Source of the DNA: Brevundimonas bacteroides DSM 4726
GTDB taxonomy: Bacteria > Pseudomonadota > Alphaproteobacteria > Caulobacterales > Caulobacteraceae
DNA: 64,000 nt
NCBI RefSeq assembly: GCF_000701445.1
Contig: NZ_JNIX01000009.1
Span: forward strand, 186,001 to 250,000
Direction of reading: 5' to 3'
The notes below the pieces were generated by a model. It searched no databases. It saw only the letters and a list, made by a program, of their open reading frames with translations, and had not been told where the DNA came from. Shown here one piece after another: positions 29,301 through 37,621 of this stretch. Each line of letters starts with the position of its first letter. Position 1 is the stretch's first letter. A program made the translations under genes and the position numbers.

Positions 29301-29847
29301 CATCCGCGAGGTCGGCGTCGAGCTCTATCAGCAAATGCTGGAGGACGCCGTCGCCGAACTGCGCGCCAACGGCGAGGCGGGCAGCGTCGACCGGGGCTGG
29401 TCGCCCGCCATCAACGTCGGCGCGGCCGTCCTGATTCCAGAGGATTACGTCCCGGACCTGAACGTCCGCCTCAGCCTCTACCGCCGCCTGTCCGACGCCG
29501 AGAACACCGAGAGCCGCGAGGCCCTCGCCGCGGAACTGATCGACCGCTTCGGGCCTCTTCCGGACGAGGCCAGGCAGCTGCTGCGCATCGTCGGCATCAA
29601 GGCCAACTGCAAGACGGCCTCCGTCGAGCGCATCGACATCGGGCCGAAGGGCGCGGTCCTGACGCTGCGCGACAACCGCTTCCCCAATCCCGCGGGCCTC
29701 GTCGGCCTCATCCAGAAGAACCACGCCAGCTGGAAGATCCGGCCGGATCAGAAGATCGTGGTCAAGGGCGACTGGCCGACGCCGGAGGACCGTCTGAAGG
29801 TCGCCGAGCGCATCACGACCGACCTGGCGCGGGTGGCGGGGGCCTAG
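26395..29847 (+). CDS. mfd: Transcription-repair coupling factor Mfd
   Basis: 1150 residues, close to the usual length. The N-terminal UvrB-like module has FPAWDCLPYDRLSP and VRGGVVDVFPPGF. The RNA polymerase-interacting domain includes DLVVHLDHGIGRYEGL. The translocase lobes carry ICGDVGFGKTEVAIRAAF, VDEEQHFGVKHKEKL, TLTATPIPRTLQM and TTIVESGIDIPTANTLIV. Mfd removes stalled RNA polymerase and recruits UvrA. The start overlaps the sdhE stop, so the genes are co-translated. Confidence 0.97.
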   Translation: MDGTQIERRTDQTLGGAPEGMDALVIAERLKASSGVAVFVARDATRATAFKQAFGFFAKDVQVLEFPAWDCLPYDRLSPTSGVSAERMAALTTLARREADAREPLLVVTTVAAAMQRTPPREITCAAGFEAVVGLDLDLQALETYFAINGYVRASTVSDRGEFAVRGGVVDVFPPGFPEPVRLDMFGSELESIRTFDPETQRSTGQLREVSLSPVSEALLDADSISRFRSSYLNLFGAPGEDPMYASVSEGSRRQGFEHWLPLLYDRLETLFDYLPDRASIFVDHQADAARADRWNLTKDAYEARQEASKAKGGGANRALPPERLYLPEEEWNGALAGRSVRRFSPFDGGAEDAGGRLGRTFAAERAQDSVNLFEAVAAHAGKLKAEGKKVLFASWTEGSSDRLGVMLSDHGLEPVVAVRDWADVQAASRDLFLRAVLSVEHGFVTDDVAVISETDILGDRLARPKRKRRASNFLAEASALTTGDLVVHLDHGIGRYEGLKTLEIQEAPHDCLELLYAGDSKLYLPVENIDLLTRYGAESDDVQLDRLGGAGWQARKAKAKQRLRDMAEGLIALAAKRALKTGDAITPPQGLFDEFCARFPYEETDDQLNAIGDVLEDLGKGSPMDRLICGDVGFGKTEVAIRAAFVVAMSGQQVAIVCPTTLLARQHFKTFSERFAGWPIKVRHLSRMVTAKEAAETRAGLKDGSFEIVVGTHAVLSDQVGFKDLGLVIVDEEQHFGVKHKEKLKSLRANVHLLTLTATPIPRTLQMALSGIREMSIIATPPVDRLAVRTYVAPWDPVMVREALLREKYRGGQAFYVCPRLSDLPDIEAFLRVQVPEIKFVVGHGQMSPTQLEDVMSAFYDGSYDVLVSTTIVESGIDIPTANTLIVHRADMFGLAQLHQIRGRIGRSKARAFAYLTTDPNKPMTLSAERRLQVLQSLDNLGAGFQLASHDLDQRGGGNLLGDEQSGHIREVGVELYQQMLEDAVAELRANGEAGSVDRGWSPAINVGAAVLIPEDYVPDLNVRLSLYRRLSDAENTESREALAAELIDRFGPLPDEARQLLRIVGIKANCKTASVERIDIGPKGAVLTLRDNRFPNPAGLVGLIQKNHASWKIRPDQKIVVKGDWPTPEDRLKVAERITTDLARVAGA

Positions 29848-31163
29848 GCCGCCCGCACGGCGTGCAGGTCGGCCGAGGCGCGTTCCAAAACGGCCGCCGC
29901 GCTTTCGCCCGGCATCAGCTCGGCCACCCCGACGCGGAACTCGACCACGAACGGCGAGCGGTCCGGACCGGCGTCGAAGGCCGTGCAGCCGATCACCGCC
30001 GCGATCCGCTCGGCCGCCAGCCGCGCGGCGGCGCCCGGCGTGGCAGGTAGGGCCAGGGCGAAGACTTCCGGCGCCAGGCGAGCCGCCGTGTCCTCGACCC
30101 GCACCAGTCGCGACACCATCGCCCCGATCTGCGGCATGGCGCGATCCAGCCAGCCGCCGCGCCGGGCATGGCCCAGCGTTTCGGTTTCCGACACCTTCAG
30201 CACGCAGATCGACAGCGGTCGCCGCCGCGCCGTCGCGGCCTCGGCCACCCGGCCGAGATGGCTGGCGAACAGGGTCGGAGTGAACAGGCCCGTTGTCGGG
30301 TCCATGACGCCGGACCCTCGCGCGCCTTCCAGGGCCTTGCGGATCGCCAAATGGCGGCGGTGGGTGTGGGCCAGCGCGAGCACGCGGGCGGCGATGTCCG
30401 GTTCCGGCGTCGAGGCGGCGGCGACTTCCGAGAAGCCGCGATTGTAGAGCTCGCCCAGATTGATCTCGCCTTCGGAGCGCAGATAGAGGGCCAGCGGGAT
30501 GTGATAGAGCCGCGTGTTCCGCTTCATGCCGGAGGCGATGCTCAGCGCCGGCGCATGGTCGGGCGCACCCCACAGCACCGCCGCGTCGAACGGGCTTTCG
30601 TGCAGATAGTCGAAAGCGGTGTAGGGCGTGGGCGCCGCCACGATCTCGGCCCCGGCCTGGGTCAGGGTGTTGGACAGGCCGATGAAGCGGTGATCGGGCG
30701 CTCCAGCGATCAGGATGCGTACCGGGCTTTCGTCCGGATCGCCCGCGTCCAGCGAGGCCCCGTGCAGCGCCAATGTCTGGCGACGCAGGCGGAACTCTTC
30801 CTCGGTGATGGCCGCGCGGACCAGCTGCTCGAGCCGCAACCCGAGCTGCGTCGGATGCGGCGCGTCGGCCATCGCCAGGTCGATGCCGTCGTCGGCCACG
30901 GCTGAACCGATTGACACGACCGGCAGACGCCGCGCGCCGGCGGCCAGCCGCAGGGCATCGGGCAGGGCGGCGACTTCCGGATGGTCGGCGTCGATGATGG
31001 CCGCTTCCAGCTTGAAGTCGCCCAGCGCCGCCACGGCCGCGCCGCCGGTTCGCGCCGTCATGGTGCGCCAGCCGAGCCCGTCGAGGCCCCGGCACAGGGC
31101 CCCGATCCTGTCGTCGGTCTGCGCGACGACCAGAACACGTGGATCAGAAAGCAAGTCGGCCAT
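29844..31163 (-). CDS. popA: PopA-like protein: REC-REC-degenerate GGDEF c-di-GMP effector
   Basis: 439 residues from the ATG at 31163. Domains: a receiver-like domain (1-125, possible phospho-Asp58 in AAIIDADHPE), a second degenerate receiver (145-270) and a GGDEF-like domain beginning DPTTGLFTPTLF (288). The I-site RVED (355-358) is intact, but the catalytic motif is APEVF (364-368) rather than GGDEF. This is the pattern of Caulobacter PopA, which binds c-di-GMP at the I-site and helps deliver CtrA for ClpXP degradation. An enzymatic cyclase is unlikely. The name is by architecture, not by alignment. Confidence 0.78.
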   Translation of the reverse strand: MADLLSDPRVLVVAQTDDRIGALCRGLDGLGWRTMTARTGGAAVAALGDFKLEAAIIDADHPEVAALPDALRLAAGARRLPVVSIGSAVADDGIDLAMADAPHPTQLGLRLEQLVRAAITEEEFRLRRQTLALHGASLDAGDPDESPVRILIAGAPDHRFIGLSNTLTQAGAEIVAAPTPYTAFDYLHESPFDAAVLWGAPDHAPALSIASGMKRNTRLYHIPLALYLRSEGEINLGELYNRGFSEVAAASTPEPDIAARVLALAHTHRRHLAIRKALEGARGSGVMDPTTGLFTPTLFASHLGRVAEAATARRRPLSICVLKVSETETLGHARRGGWLDRAMPQIGAMVSRLVRVEDTAARLAPEVFALALPATPGAAARLAAERIAAVIGCTAFDAGPDRSPFVVEFRVGVAELMPGESAAAVLERASADLHAVRAA

Positions 31164-31331
31164 CCCCCAATGGCCCCCCAGCCGGGGCCGCGTCCGCGAC
31201 GCGCCTGGAGCATACCGATCCGGCGCCACCGGGCGCAATGCGCAATACCCCCTACAGGCGAAGACCCTCTCGGTAATGTGAGGCTTCCATGACAGACGAT
31301 ATGCGCTAGGGTGCCGCCGCGCAGGGGGGCT

Positions 31332-32279
31332 GTGGCGGGAACCGGTTTGAGCGGACAACGGACGGACATCGCTACCCCCGGCTACTGGATGCGCCTGTCA
31401 GGCCGGGCTTTCGCGCGCAGCTGGGGCCGCGACGTCATGCTCTACACGGGCGGCGTCTCCTTTTTCGCCCTGCTGGCTGTGTTTCCGGCGATCGCCATTC
31501 TGATCGGCTTCTACAAGGCCGTGCTCTCGATCGGTCAGGTCAGCGAGCAGGCTGCGGCGCTCGCAGACGTCATGCCCTATGCCGCCAGAGCCATTTTCCA
31601 GGCCGAGGTGGAACGGCTGACCAACGCGTCGGCACGCACCGTTTCCTTCCAGAGCGCCTTCGCCCTCGTCGTCGGCGCCTATGCCGCGCACCGGGGGTTC
31701 AAGGCCCTGCTGGCCGGCTTGAACCTGATCCACGACGAGACCGAGCCGCACGGCTTCCTCAAGTTCAACCTGCTGGCCTTCTTTGTCGCCCTGTTCGCCT
31801 TTGCCCTGTTCACGGTGATCTCGGGCGCGGTCGTGACCGGGCGGCTGCTTCAGCATACGGCGGGTGAGACTGCGGGCGGTGGGCTCTCGCTGGGCGGTCT
31901 GGTTCCGGCGCTTGGACTCGGCATGGGGCTGACCATGCTCTACCGGTATGCCATGTCGCATCGGACGCCAGTGGCCTGGGTTCCGGCGCTGGCGGGCGGG
32001 TCGGTGGCGACCATCCTTTCAATGATCTCGTCTTGGCTCTGCGCAATCTATGTCGAGCAGATCGCCCCGCTGGGTGCCACCTACGGCTCGGTCGGCGCGG
32101 TCGTGGTGCTGCTGATCTGGCTGTCGTGGAACGTCAACGCCATCTTCTACGGCGGGGCCTTCGCCACCGAGATGGAGATCGCCAAGCGCGCGCGCGGTGC
32201 CCCTGATTTCGACGACGAAGGAACGGAAACAACCGCCGCAATCGTCAACCTGTCGGAGCGGCGGGCCTCTCGACGGTGA
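31332..32279 (+). CDS. YihY/BrkB family inner-membrane protein
   Basis: About 315 residues from the GTG at 31332, which has a G-rich Shine-Dalgarno just upstream; a GTG at 31311 is also in frame. Six hydrophobic segments are visible. The family blocks are DVMLYTGGVSFFALLAVFPA near the N-terminus, VVGAYAAHRGFKALL and the last GATYGSVGAVVVLLIWLSW-N segment. Some members were once called RNase BN, wrongly; the true function is unknown. The 3' end overlaps the convergent tusA-like gene by 35 bp. Confidence 0.9.
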   Translation: MAGTGLSGQRTDIATPGYWMRLSGRAFARSWGRDVMLYTGGVSFFALLAVFPAIAILIGFYKAVLSIGQVSEQAAALADVMPYAARAIFQAEVERLTNASARTVSFQSAFALVVGAYAAHRGFKALLAGLNLIHDETEPHGFLKFNLLAFFVALFAFALFTVISGAVVTGRLLQHTAGETAGGGLSLGGLVPALGLGMGLTMLYRYAMSHRTPVAWVPALAGGSVATILSMISSWLCAIYVEQIAPLGATYGSVGAVVVLLIWLSWNVNAIFYGGAFATEMEIAKRARGAPDFDDEGTETTAAIVNLSERRASRR

Positions 32280-32487
32280 TGGTCAGGACGCCGTCGGCCT
32301 CGACGATGTCGACCACGTACCCGCCCAGTTCCCGCATCAGATAGGGCGCGTCGATCCGCGCCATCGGATCGGTCGCCAGCAGCACGGCGCGCCCGGCCGC
32401 TGGGGCTTCCGCCAGCGCCTTCCGCAGCCTCAGCGTCGGCACCGGACAGCGATGGCCGCGCGCGTCGATGGTCAGAAGTGCGCTCAT
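32245..32487 (-). CDS. Sulfurtransferase TusA family protein
   Basis: 80 residues with the two-strand TusA/YeeD fold. The conserved CPVP motif is at Cys14 (ARGHRCPVPTLRLRKAL), and the C-terminal part DIVEADGVLTITV is typical. TusA-family proteins relay persulfide sulfur, for instance in tRNA 2-thiouridine formation. Whether this is the true TusA or a paralog cannot be told. It overlaps the cinA-like stop (4 bp) and the convergent YihY gene. Confidence 0.87.
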   Translation of the reverse strand: MSALLTIDARGHRCPVPTLRLRKALAEAPAAGRAVLLATDPMARIDAPYLMRELGGYVVDIVEADGVLTITVERPAAPTG

Positions 32488-32978
32488 CCGGCCTCGCAGG
32501 CGGCGAGCAACAGACCTAGCGCTACTCGGGTAGAAGCCAGCCGAACGCCTTCCCGATTCAAACCGTCAAAGACCCGACGTTCGTGCACGATGCCCGACGC
32601 CGAGGCGCAACCGAAATGGACGAGACCCACAGGCTTTTCGGTCGAACCTCCGCCGGGGCCGGCGATGCCGGTGATCGAGACCGCCAAGTCAACCCCGGCC
32701 GCCTCCCGCGCGCCCTTGGACATCGCACGAGCGACGGGCTCCGACACCGCCCCATTCGCTTGCAGCATCTCTTTGGCTACCCCCAGCAGGTCGGTCTTGG
32801 CGGCGTTGGAATAGGTGACAAAGCCTCGATCCACCACGGCCGACGATCCCGCCACTGCCGTCAGGGCGCCCGTCACCAGCCCGCCGGTGCAGCTTTCGGC
32901 GGTCGCGATCGTCCAGCCTCGCGCCATTGCAGCGGCAATGACGGCGGCGGCCAGGTCGGCGATGTCGTCGGGGAACAT
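32484..32978 (-). CDS. pncC: Nicotinamide-nucleotide amidase (CinA C-terminal domain)
   Basis: 164 residues, a stand-alone CinA C-terminal domain. Motifs: TIATAESCTGGLVTGALTAV with the catalytic Ser region, FVTYSNAAKTDLLGV, SITGIAGPGGGSTEKPVGLV. It deamidates NMN to nicotinate mononucleotide in pyridine-nucleotide salvage. It lacks the N-terminal molybdopterin-like domain of full CinA. The stop overlaps the tusA-like start as ATGA, so both form an operon. Confidence 0.92.
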   Translation of the reverse strand: MFPDDIADLAAAVIAAAMARGWTIATAESCTGGLVTGALTAVAGSSAVVDRGFVTYSNAAKTDLLGVAKEMLQANGAVSEPVARAMSKGAREAAGVDLAVSITGIAGPGGGSTEKPVGLVHFGCASASGIVHERRVFDGLNREGVRLASTRVALGLLLAACEAG

Positions 32979-33061
32979 GGGGCTTTCCGAAGCGGCCGGG
33001 AATGGCGATACATGGGCCGGGCGCTCGGGTCTGTCGACCGGTCGGCGCGACCGGAGCAGGC

Positions 33062-35356
33062 ATGAGTGACGTAAGCGTGGGTGCGGACGACGTTCGTCAG
33101 CTTTACAGCGGCGGCGCGGACCGTTTGACGCCGGGCCTGTTCGCCCTGGCCATATTCACCTCCGCAGCCCTGGTCTTCACCGTCCAGCCGATGGCGACCA
33201 AGCTGGTCCTGCCGGTGCTCGGCGGTTCGCCGTCGGTGTGGAACACGGCGATGGTCTTCTTCCAGGCCGCGCTGCTCGCGGGCTACGCCTACGCCCACGG
33301 GCTCCAGCGCATCAGTTCGATGAAGGTCCAGATGGCGGTGCATCTAGCGCTCCTTCTGCTGGCAGCCCTGTTTCTGCCCCTACGGATCAGCGGCCTGCTG
33401 GGCGATCCCGACCCCTCCGCGCCGATCGCGTGGCTGCTGACGACGCTGGCCATCTCAATTGGCGCACCCTTTGCTGTGCTGTCGGCGACCGCACCCCTGC
33501 TTCAAGCCTGGTACGCCCGCGTCCGCTCCGGTCATGCCGACGGACAGAACCCATACGTGCTCTACGCCGCCTCCAACCTCGGCAGCTTCCTCGCCTTAGT
33601 CGCCTATCCGGCCCTGATCGAGCCGCTGATGACCCTGTCGGGCCAGCGGGCGACCTGGAGCGGAGGCTACGCGGTATTTGTGCTGATGGTTGTCGCGCTC
33701 GCCGCCGTCGCCTGGCGCAAGGGGCAGGGGACCATCGACGCCGCGCCGCTCGAACGAACGGCACCGATCCAGTGGAAGGAAAAGTTCGCCTGGGTGCTGC
33801 TCGCCGCCGCGCCCGCCAGCTTGATGCTGGGCGTGACCACGCACCTGTCGACCGACGTGGCCTCAGCCCCCTTCCTCTGGGTCGCCCCGCTCGGGCTTTA
33901 CCTCCTGACCTTCGTCATCGCCTTCCAGAACAAGCCTCTGATCCCGCTGCCGATCACCCTGGTCATCTCGGCTGCGCTTGGCCTGACCTGCCTCGTCTTC
34001 ACCGCCTTCCGCACCGGCGACTGGCTGATGCTGTTCGGTCTGCACCTGACGACCTTCTTCTTCCTGGCCCTCATGTGCCACCAGCGCCTGGCCGAGCGTC
34101 GCCCCCGGCCGGATCGTCTGACCGAGTTCTATCTCCTGCTGTCGGTCGGCGGTGTCGTGGGCGGGGCGTTCACGGCCCTGCTCGCGCCCGTGATCTTCGA
34201 CGGCGTCTGGGAATACCCGCTGATGCTGGTTCTGGTCGGGCTGGCCCGTCCGCTGAGCCGCGCGCCGATCCGCAACACCGAGGTCTATCTGTTCGTGCTG
34301 GCGGCCGTCGTCTGCATCGCGCCGCCCGTGCTTTCGGCCATGTTCCGCGTCGACTGGGACTTCGCCTGGTGGTTCAGCAACACCATCACCAGCGACATGC
34401 CGCGGCTAACGCAGATGGTGCTGACCGTCGCCCTGATCGCGGGTCTGTTGCTGCGCGACCGTACCCCGGCTTACGTCGCCATCGCCGCCATGATCGCACT
34501 GTCAACCGCCTATATCGCCCGCGGCTACGAGGCCAAGGTTCAGGACCGCAGCTTCTTTGGCGTGATGCGCATCGGCACGACCCAGGACCCGCGTCTGGGC
34601 GGCGAGGTTCACGTCCTGATGCACGGGACCACGCTGCATGGTGCACAACCGCGCAATCCCGACTTCGCTTGCATGCCCAGCCTCTACTATTCGCCCTACA
34701 CCCCGATCGGTCAGGTGACGCAGGCCGTGCAGCAGCGCGCGCCTGGGATCAACATGGGCGTCGTCGGCCTGGGGACCGGCGCCATGGCAGGCTACAAGCG
34801 GCCAGAGGATCGCCTGACCTTCTTCGAGATCGATCCCTTGGTCGATCGACTGGCGCGCGACCCGGACAACTTTACCTTCATTTCCAACTGTGCGGCCGGA
34901 CCGGTTCGTACGGTTCTCGGTGACGCGCGACTGACGCTTGGCCACGAGGCAGCGGGTTCATACGACCTATTGCTGATCGACGCCTTTTCATCGGACGCCG
35001 TGCCGACCCACCTGCTGACGGTCGAGGCCATCCAAGGCTATCTGAACCTGCTGAAGCCCGACGGCGTGGTGATCCTGCACCTGTCGAACCGCAACCTCGA
35101 CATCACCCTGCCAACGGCAGCGGCGGCGCAGCGTCTTCGCGTTCCGAACCTGCACCAGATCTATCAGGAGAGCGACGCCAGCCCGGATATGGCCGACGCC
35201 TCGACCGAAGCCCTGATCCTGTCGCCCACCGAGGAAGGCCTGACCGAGTTCCGCCAGACCGGCCGCTGGCAGGTCATCGCTGACACCGAAGTCCAGCCCT
35301 GGACCGACGACTACGTCAACCTTGTCGGCGCCCTCTGGCGGCACGCGCGGCGGTAG
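33062..35356 (+). CDS. Membrane-fused spermidine-synthase-like protein
   Basis: 764 residues from the ATG at 33062. The first about 500 residues hold many hydrophobic segments in an MFS-like arrangement (LVFTVQPMATKLVLPVLGG, PYVLYAASNLGSFLALVAYP). The last about 220 form a soluble methyltransferase-fold domain like spermidine synthase: VVGLGTGAMAGY, FFEIDPLVDRLA, YDLLLIDAFSSDAVPTHLLT. This fused family is widespread in bacteria; no polyamine activity has been shown for most members, and the real substrate is unknown. Confidence 0.85.
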   Translation: MSDVSVGADDVRQLYSGGADRLTPGLFALAIFTSAALVFTVQPMATKLVLPVLGGSPSVWNTAMVFFQAALLAGYAYAHGLQRISSMKVQMAVHLALLLLAALFLPLRISGLLGDPDPSAPIAWLLTTLAISIGAPFAVLSATAPLLQAWYARVRSGHADGQNPYVLYAASNLGSFLALVAYPALIEPLMTLSGQRATWSGGYAVFVLMVVALAAVAWRKGQGTIDAAPLERTAPIQWKEKFAWVLLAAAPASLMLGVTTHLSTDVASAPFLWVAPLGLYLLTFVIAFQNKPLIPLPITLVISAALGLTCLVFTAFRTGDWLMLFGLHLTTFFFLALMCHQRLAERRPRPDRLTEFYLLLSVGGVVGGAFTALLAPVIFDGVWEYPLMLVLVGLARPLSRAPIRNTEVYLFVLAAVVCIAPPVLSAMFRVDWDFAWWFSNTITSDMPRLTQMVLTVALIAGLLLRDRTPAYVAIAAMIALSTAYIARGYEAKVQDRSFFGVMRIGTTQDPRLGGEVHVLMHGTTLHGAQPRNPDFACMPSLYYSPYTPIGQVTQAVQQRAPGINMGVVGLGTGAMAGYKRPEDRLTFFEIDPLVDRLARDPDNFTFISNCAAGPVRTVLGDARLTLGHEAAGSYDLLLIDAFSSDAVPTHLLTVEAIQGYLNLLKPDGVVILHLSNRNLDITLPTAAAAQRLRVPNLHQIYQESDASPDMADASTEALILSPTEEGLTEFRQTGRWQVIADTEVQPWTDDYVNLVGALWRHARR

Positions 35357-35359
35357 GGC

Positions 35360-36493
35360 TCACGCGGGCAGTTCGATCGTCGCCACGGCCTGGGCCGCCA
35401 GACCCTCGCCCCGGCCGGTGAACCCCAGCATCTCGGTCGTCGTCGCCTTCACGCTGACGGCGTCCAGATGCAATGCCAGGATTGCCGCCAGTCGCTCGCG
35501 CATGGCCAGACGATGCGGCTTCACCTTGGGGCGCTCGCAGATCAGGGTGACGTCGACGTTCACAAGCCGCCCGCCGCGCGCCTGAAGCCGCTCTACGGCA
35601 TGGATCAGGAACTGGTCCGAGGCCGCGCCCTTCCACTTCGGGTCCGTTGGCGGGAAATGGTCGCCGATGTCGCCGTCGCCCATGGCTCCCAGAAGCGCAT
35701 CGGTCAGGGCGTGCAGCCCGGCATCCGCGTCTGAATGGCCGATCAGGGTCTGGTCGTGCGGGATTTCCACGCCGCACAGCCACACCGCCTCGCCCGGCCC
35801 CCAGCGATGGACGTCGAAGCCGGTGCCGACGCGGATCTGACGGGGCAGCAGGGCCTCGGCCATGGCGAAATCCTCGGGGTAGGTGAGCTTCATCAGGCGC
35901 GGATCGCCCTCGACCAGTCGCACGACGCCGCCGTCGCGCTCGACGACCGCAGCCTCGTCGGTCGGCGTCTTGCCCGCGGGCCAGGCCGCGTAGGCGGCGC
36001 GAAGCCGCCCCAGCGGAAACGCCTGCGGCGTCTGGGCGCGCCACAGTCCGGCACGGTCAACAGTCGTCTCGATCCGCTCGCCGCCGCGCTTGAGCGTATC
36101 GGAAACGGGCAGGGCGGCGATGGCTCCGTCCGCGCCCGGCAGCGCCTCCAGCAGGCGACAGATCACCGCCTCGCCCAGCAGGGGGCGCGCCGCGTCATGC
36201 ACCAGAACCGGCGTGGTCTCGGCTGCGTCCACCGCCGCAAGGCCGGCTCGCACAGAATCCGCCCGCTCGGCCCCGCCGGCGACGGCGATCCAGCCGCTCA
36301 ACCCCGCCAGCGCCTCTGCGGCGCGTCCCAGGCTGTCGCGAGCGACCACCACGACGACCGGCGCGGCCCCGGCGTTCAGCAGCGCCTCCACCGACCAGCG
36401 CACCACGGGCTTGCCGCCCAGCGGCCGCCACTGCTTGTCGCCCCCGGCGCGCGAGCCCGAGCCCGCCGCCACCACCACGCCCGCGAATATCAT
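35360..36493 (-). CDS. ispDF: Bifunctional IspD/IspF of the MEP isoprenoid pathway
   Basis: 377 residues from the ATG at 36493. The IspD half begins [20 protein letters not shown] and contains [10 protein letters not shown]. The IspF half starts near residue 222 with [10 protein letters not shown], then [20 protein letters not shown] (metal-binding His and Asp) and [18 protein letters not shown]. The fused form converts MEP to CDP-ME and CDP-ME phosphate to the cyclic diphosphate, and is common in alphaproteobacteria. It is transcribed away from dusB. Confidence 0.95.
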   Translation of the reverse strand: MIFAGVVVAAGSGSRAGGDKQWRPLGGKPVVRWSVEALLNAGAAPVVVVVARDSLGRAAEALAGLSGWIAVAGGAERADSVRAGLAAVDAAETTPVLVHDAARPLLGEAVICRLLEALPGADGAIAALPVSDTLKRGGERIETTVDRAGLWRAQTPQAFPLGRLRAAYAAWPAGKTPTDEAAVVERDGGVVRLVEGDPRLMKLTYPEDFAMAEALLPRQIRVGTGFDVHRWGPGEAVWLCGVEIPHDQTLIGHSDADAGLHALTDALLGAMGDGDIGDHFPPTDPKWKGAASDQFLIHAVERLQARGGRLVNVDVTLICERPKVKPHRLAMRERLAAILALHLDAVSVKATTTEMLGFTGRGEGLAAQAVATIELPA

Positions 36494-36559
36494 GCGCCGC
36501 CTTCTAGGGGCCATCTTGCCGGTTGACGAGAGGCGAGGCTTGGCGACACGACGGCGGCG

Positions 36560-37621
36560 ATGACGCACACCCTTCAGATCGGAGACGTGACCATCCCTGG
36601 CCGGGTGTTGATGGCGCCCATGACCGGCGTCACAGACCTGCCGTTTCGGCGGCTCGCCAGCCGTCTGGGCGCGGCCTATGTGGCGACGGAGATGGTGGCT
36701 TCGGCCGAGTTCGCGCGCGGGCGTCCCGATGTCGTGCGCCGGGCCGCTGTGGGCGAAGGCCTGCCCCTGACCGTCATCCAGCTGGTCGGCCGTGACCCCG
36801 CCGTGATGGCAGAAGGGGCTCGCATGGCCGAGGCGGCCGGCGCCGATATCATCGACCTCAACTTCGGTTGCCCCGCCAAGGAAGTCACCGGCGCCGCCTC
36901 CGGCTCGGCTCTGATGCGTACGCCCGATCTCGCCGGCCGCATCATGGATGCCGTGGTTCAGGGCACGTCCCGCCCAGTCACCGTCAAGATGCGTCTCGGC
37001 TGGGACGACGCCAGCAAGAACGCCGCCGAGGTCGCCGCGAACGCCGAGGCCCTCGGCGTCAAGGCCGTCACCGTCCACGGCCGCACGCGCCAGCAGTTCT
37101 ACACGGGCCGCGCCGACTGGGACGCCGTCGGGGACGTCAAGACGGCCGTCTCCATCCCCGTGATCGTCAACGGCGACATTGTCACGGCCGAGGAGGCGAG
37201 GGAGGCCCTCGACCGCTCCGGCGCCGACGCCCTGATGCTGGGACGCGGCGTCTATGGCCGTCCCTGGCTGGCCGCCCATCTGGAGCGGGCGCTCCGCGAC
37301 GGGACCCGGCTTCAAGAGCCTGATCGCGAGGAACGCTGCTCCATCGTGATCGAGCACATGCAGGCCTCGCTCGACTTCTACGGACCCGGTCTGGGCCTGA
37401 AGATGTTCCGCAAGCACCTTGGCTGGTACGTCGAGCAGGCCCCCTGGCCCGCCGATCCGCTGGACCGCCGCGCGGCCAAATCCCGCCTGTGCCGCCTGGA
37501 CCATCCGGGCCAGGTCGCCGATGAACTGGCTGCGCTTTGGGATGTGTCCCCGGTGTCACTGACGCTTCCCGGCAACTCCGCTGTTGAAAAAACACCACAG
37601 GTCGCCGAAGCTGTGGAGTGA
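36560..37621 (+). CDS. dusB: tRNA-dihydrouridine synthase (NifR3/DusB type)
   Basis: 353 residues. An FMN-binding TIM barrel with [36 protein letters not shown] (catalytic Cys), [26 protein letters not shown] and [13 protein letters not shown]. It reduces uridine to dihydrouridine in tRNA. In alphaproteobacteria it typically opens the nifR3-ntrBC-ntrYX region. Here its stop overlaps the ntrY ATG by one base and no ntrBC lies between. Confidence 0.94.
   Translation: MTHTLQIGDVTIPGRVLMAPMTGVTDLPFRRLASRLGAAYVATEMVASAEFARGRPDVVRRAAVGEGLPLTVIQLVGRDPAVMAEGARMAEAAGADIIDLNFGCPAKEVTGAASGSALMRTPDLAGRIMDAVVQGTSRPVTVKMRLGWDDASKNAAEVAANAEALGVKAVTVHGRTRQQFYTGRADWDAVGDVKTAVSIPVIVNGDIVTAEEAREALDRSGADALMLGRGVYGRPWLAAHLERALRDGTRLQEPDREERCSIVIEHMQASLDFYGPGLGLKMFRKHLGWYVEQAPWPADPLDRRAAKSRLCRLDHPGQVADELAALWDVSPVSLTLPGNSAVEKTPQVAEAVE

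Noticed and set aside
29080..31095. 671-codon minus-strand frame across the end of mfd and popA
   Set aside because: Opposite to mfd and out of frame with popA, very Arg/Gly-rich, no motifs.
31164..31331. Small RNA or tRNA in the gap between popA and the YihY gene
   Set aside because: No cloverleaf, promoter-terminator pair or other RNA signature could be seen by eye.
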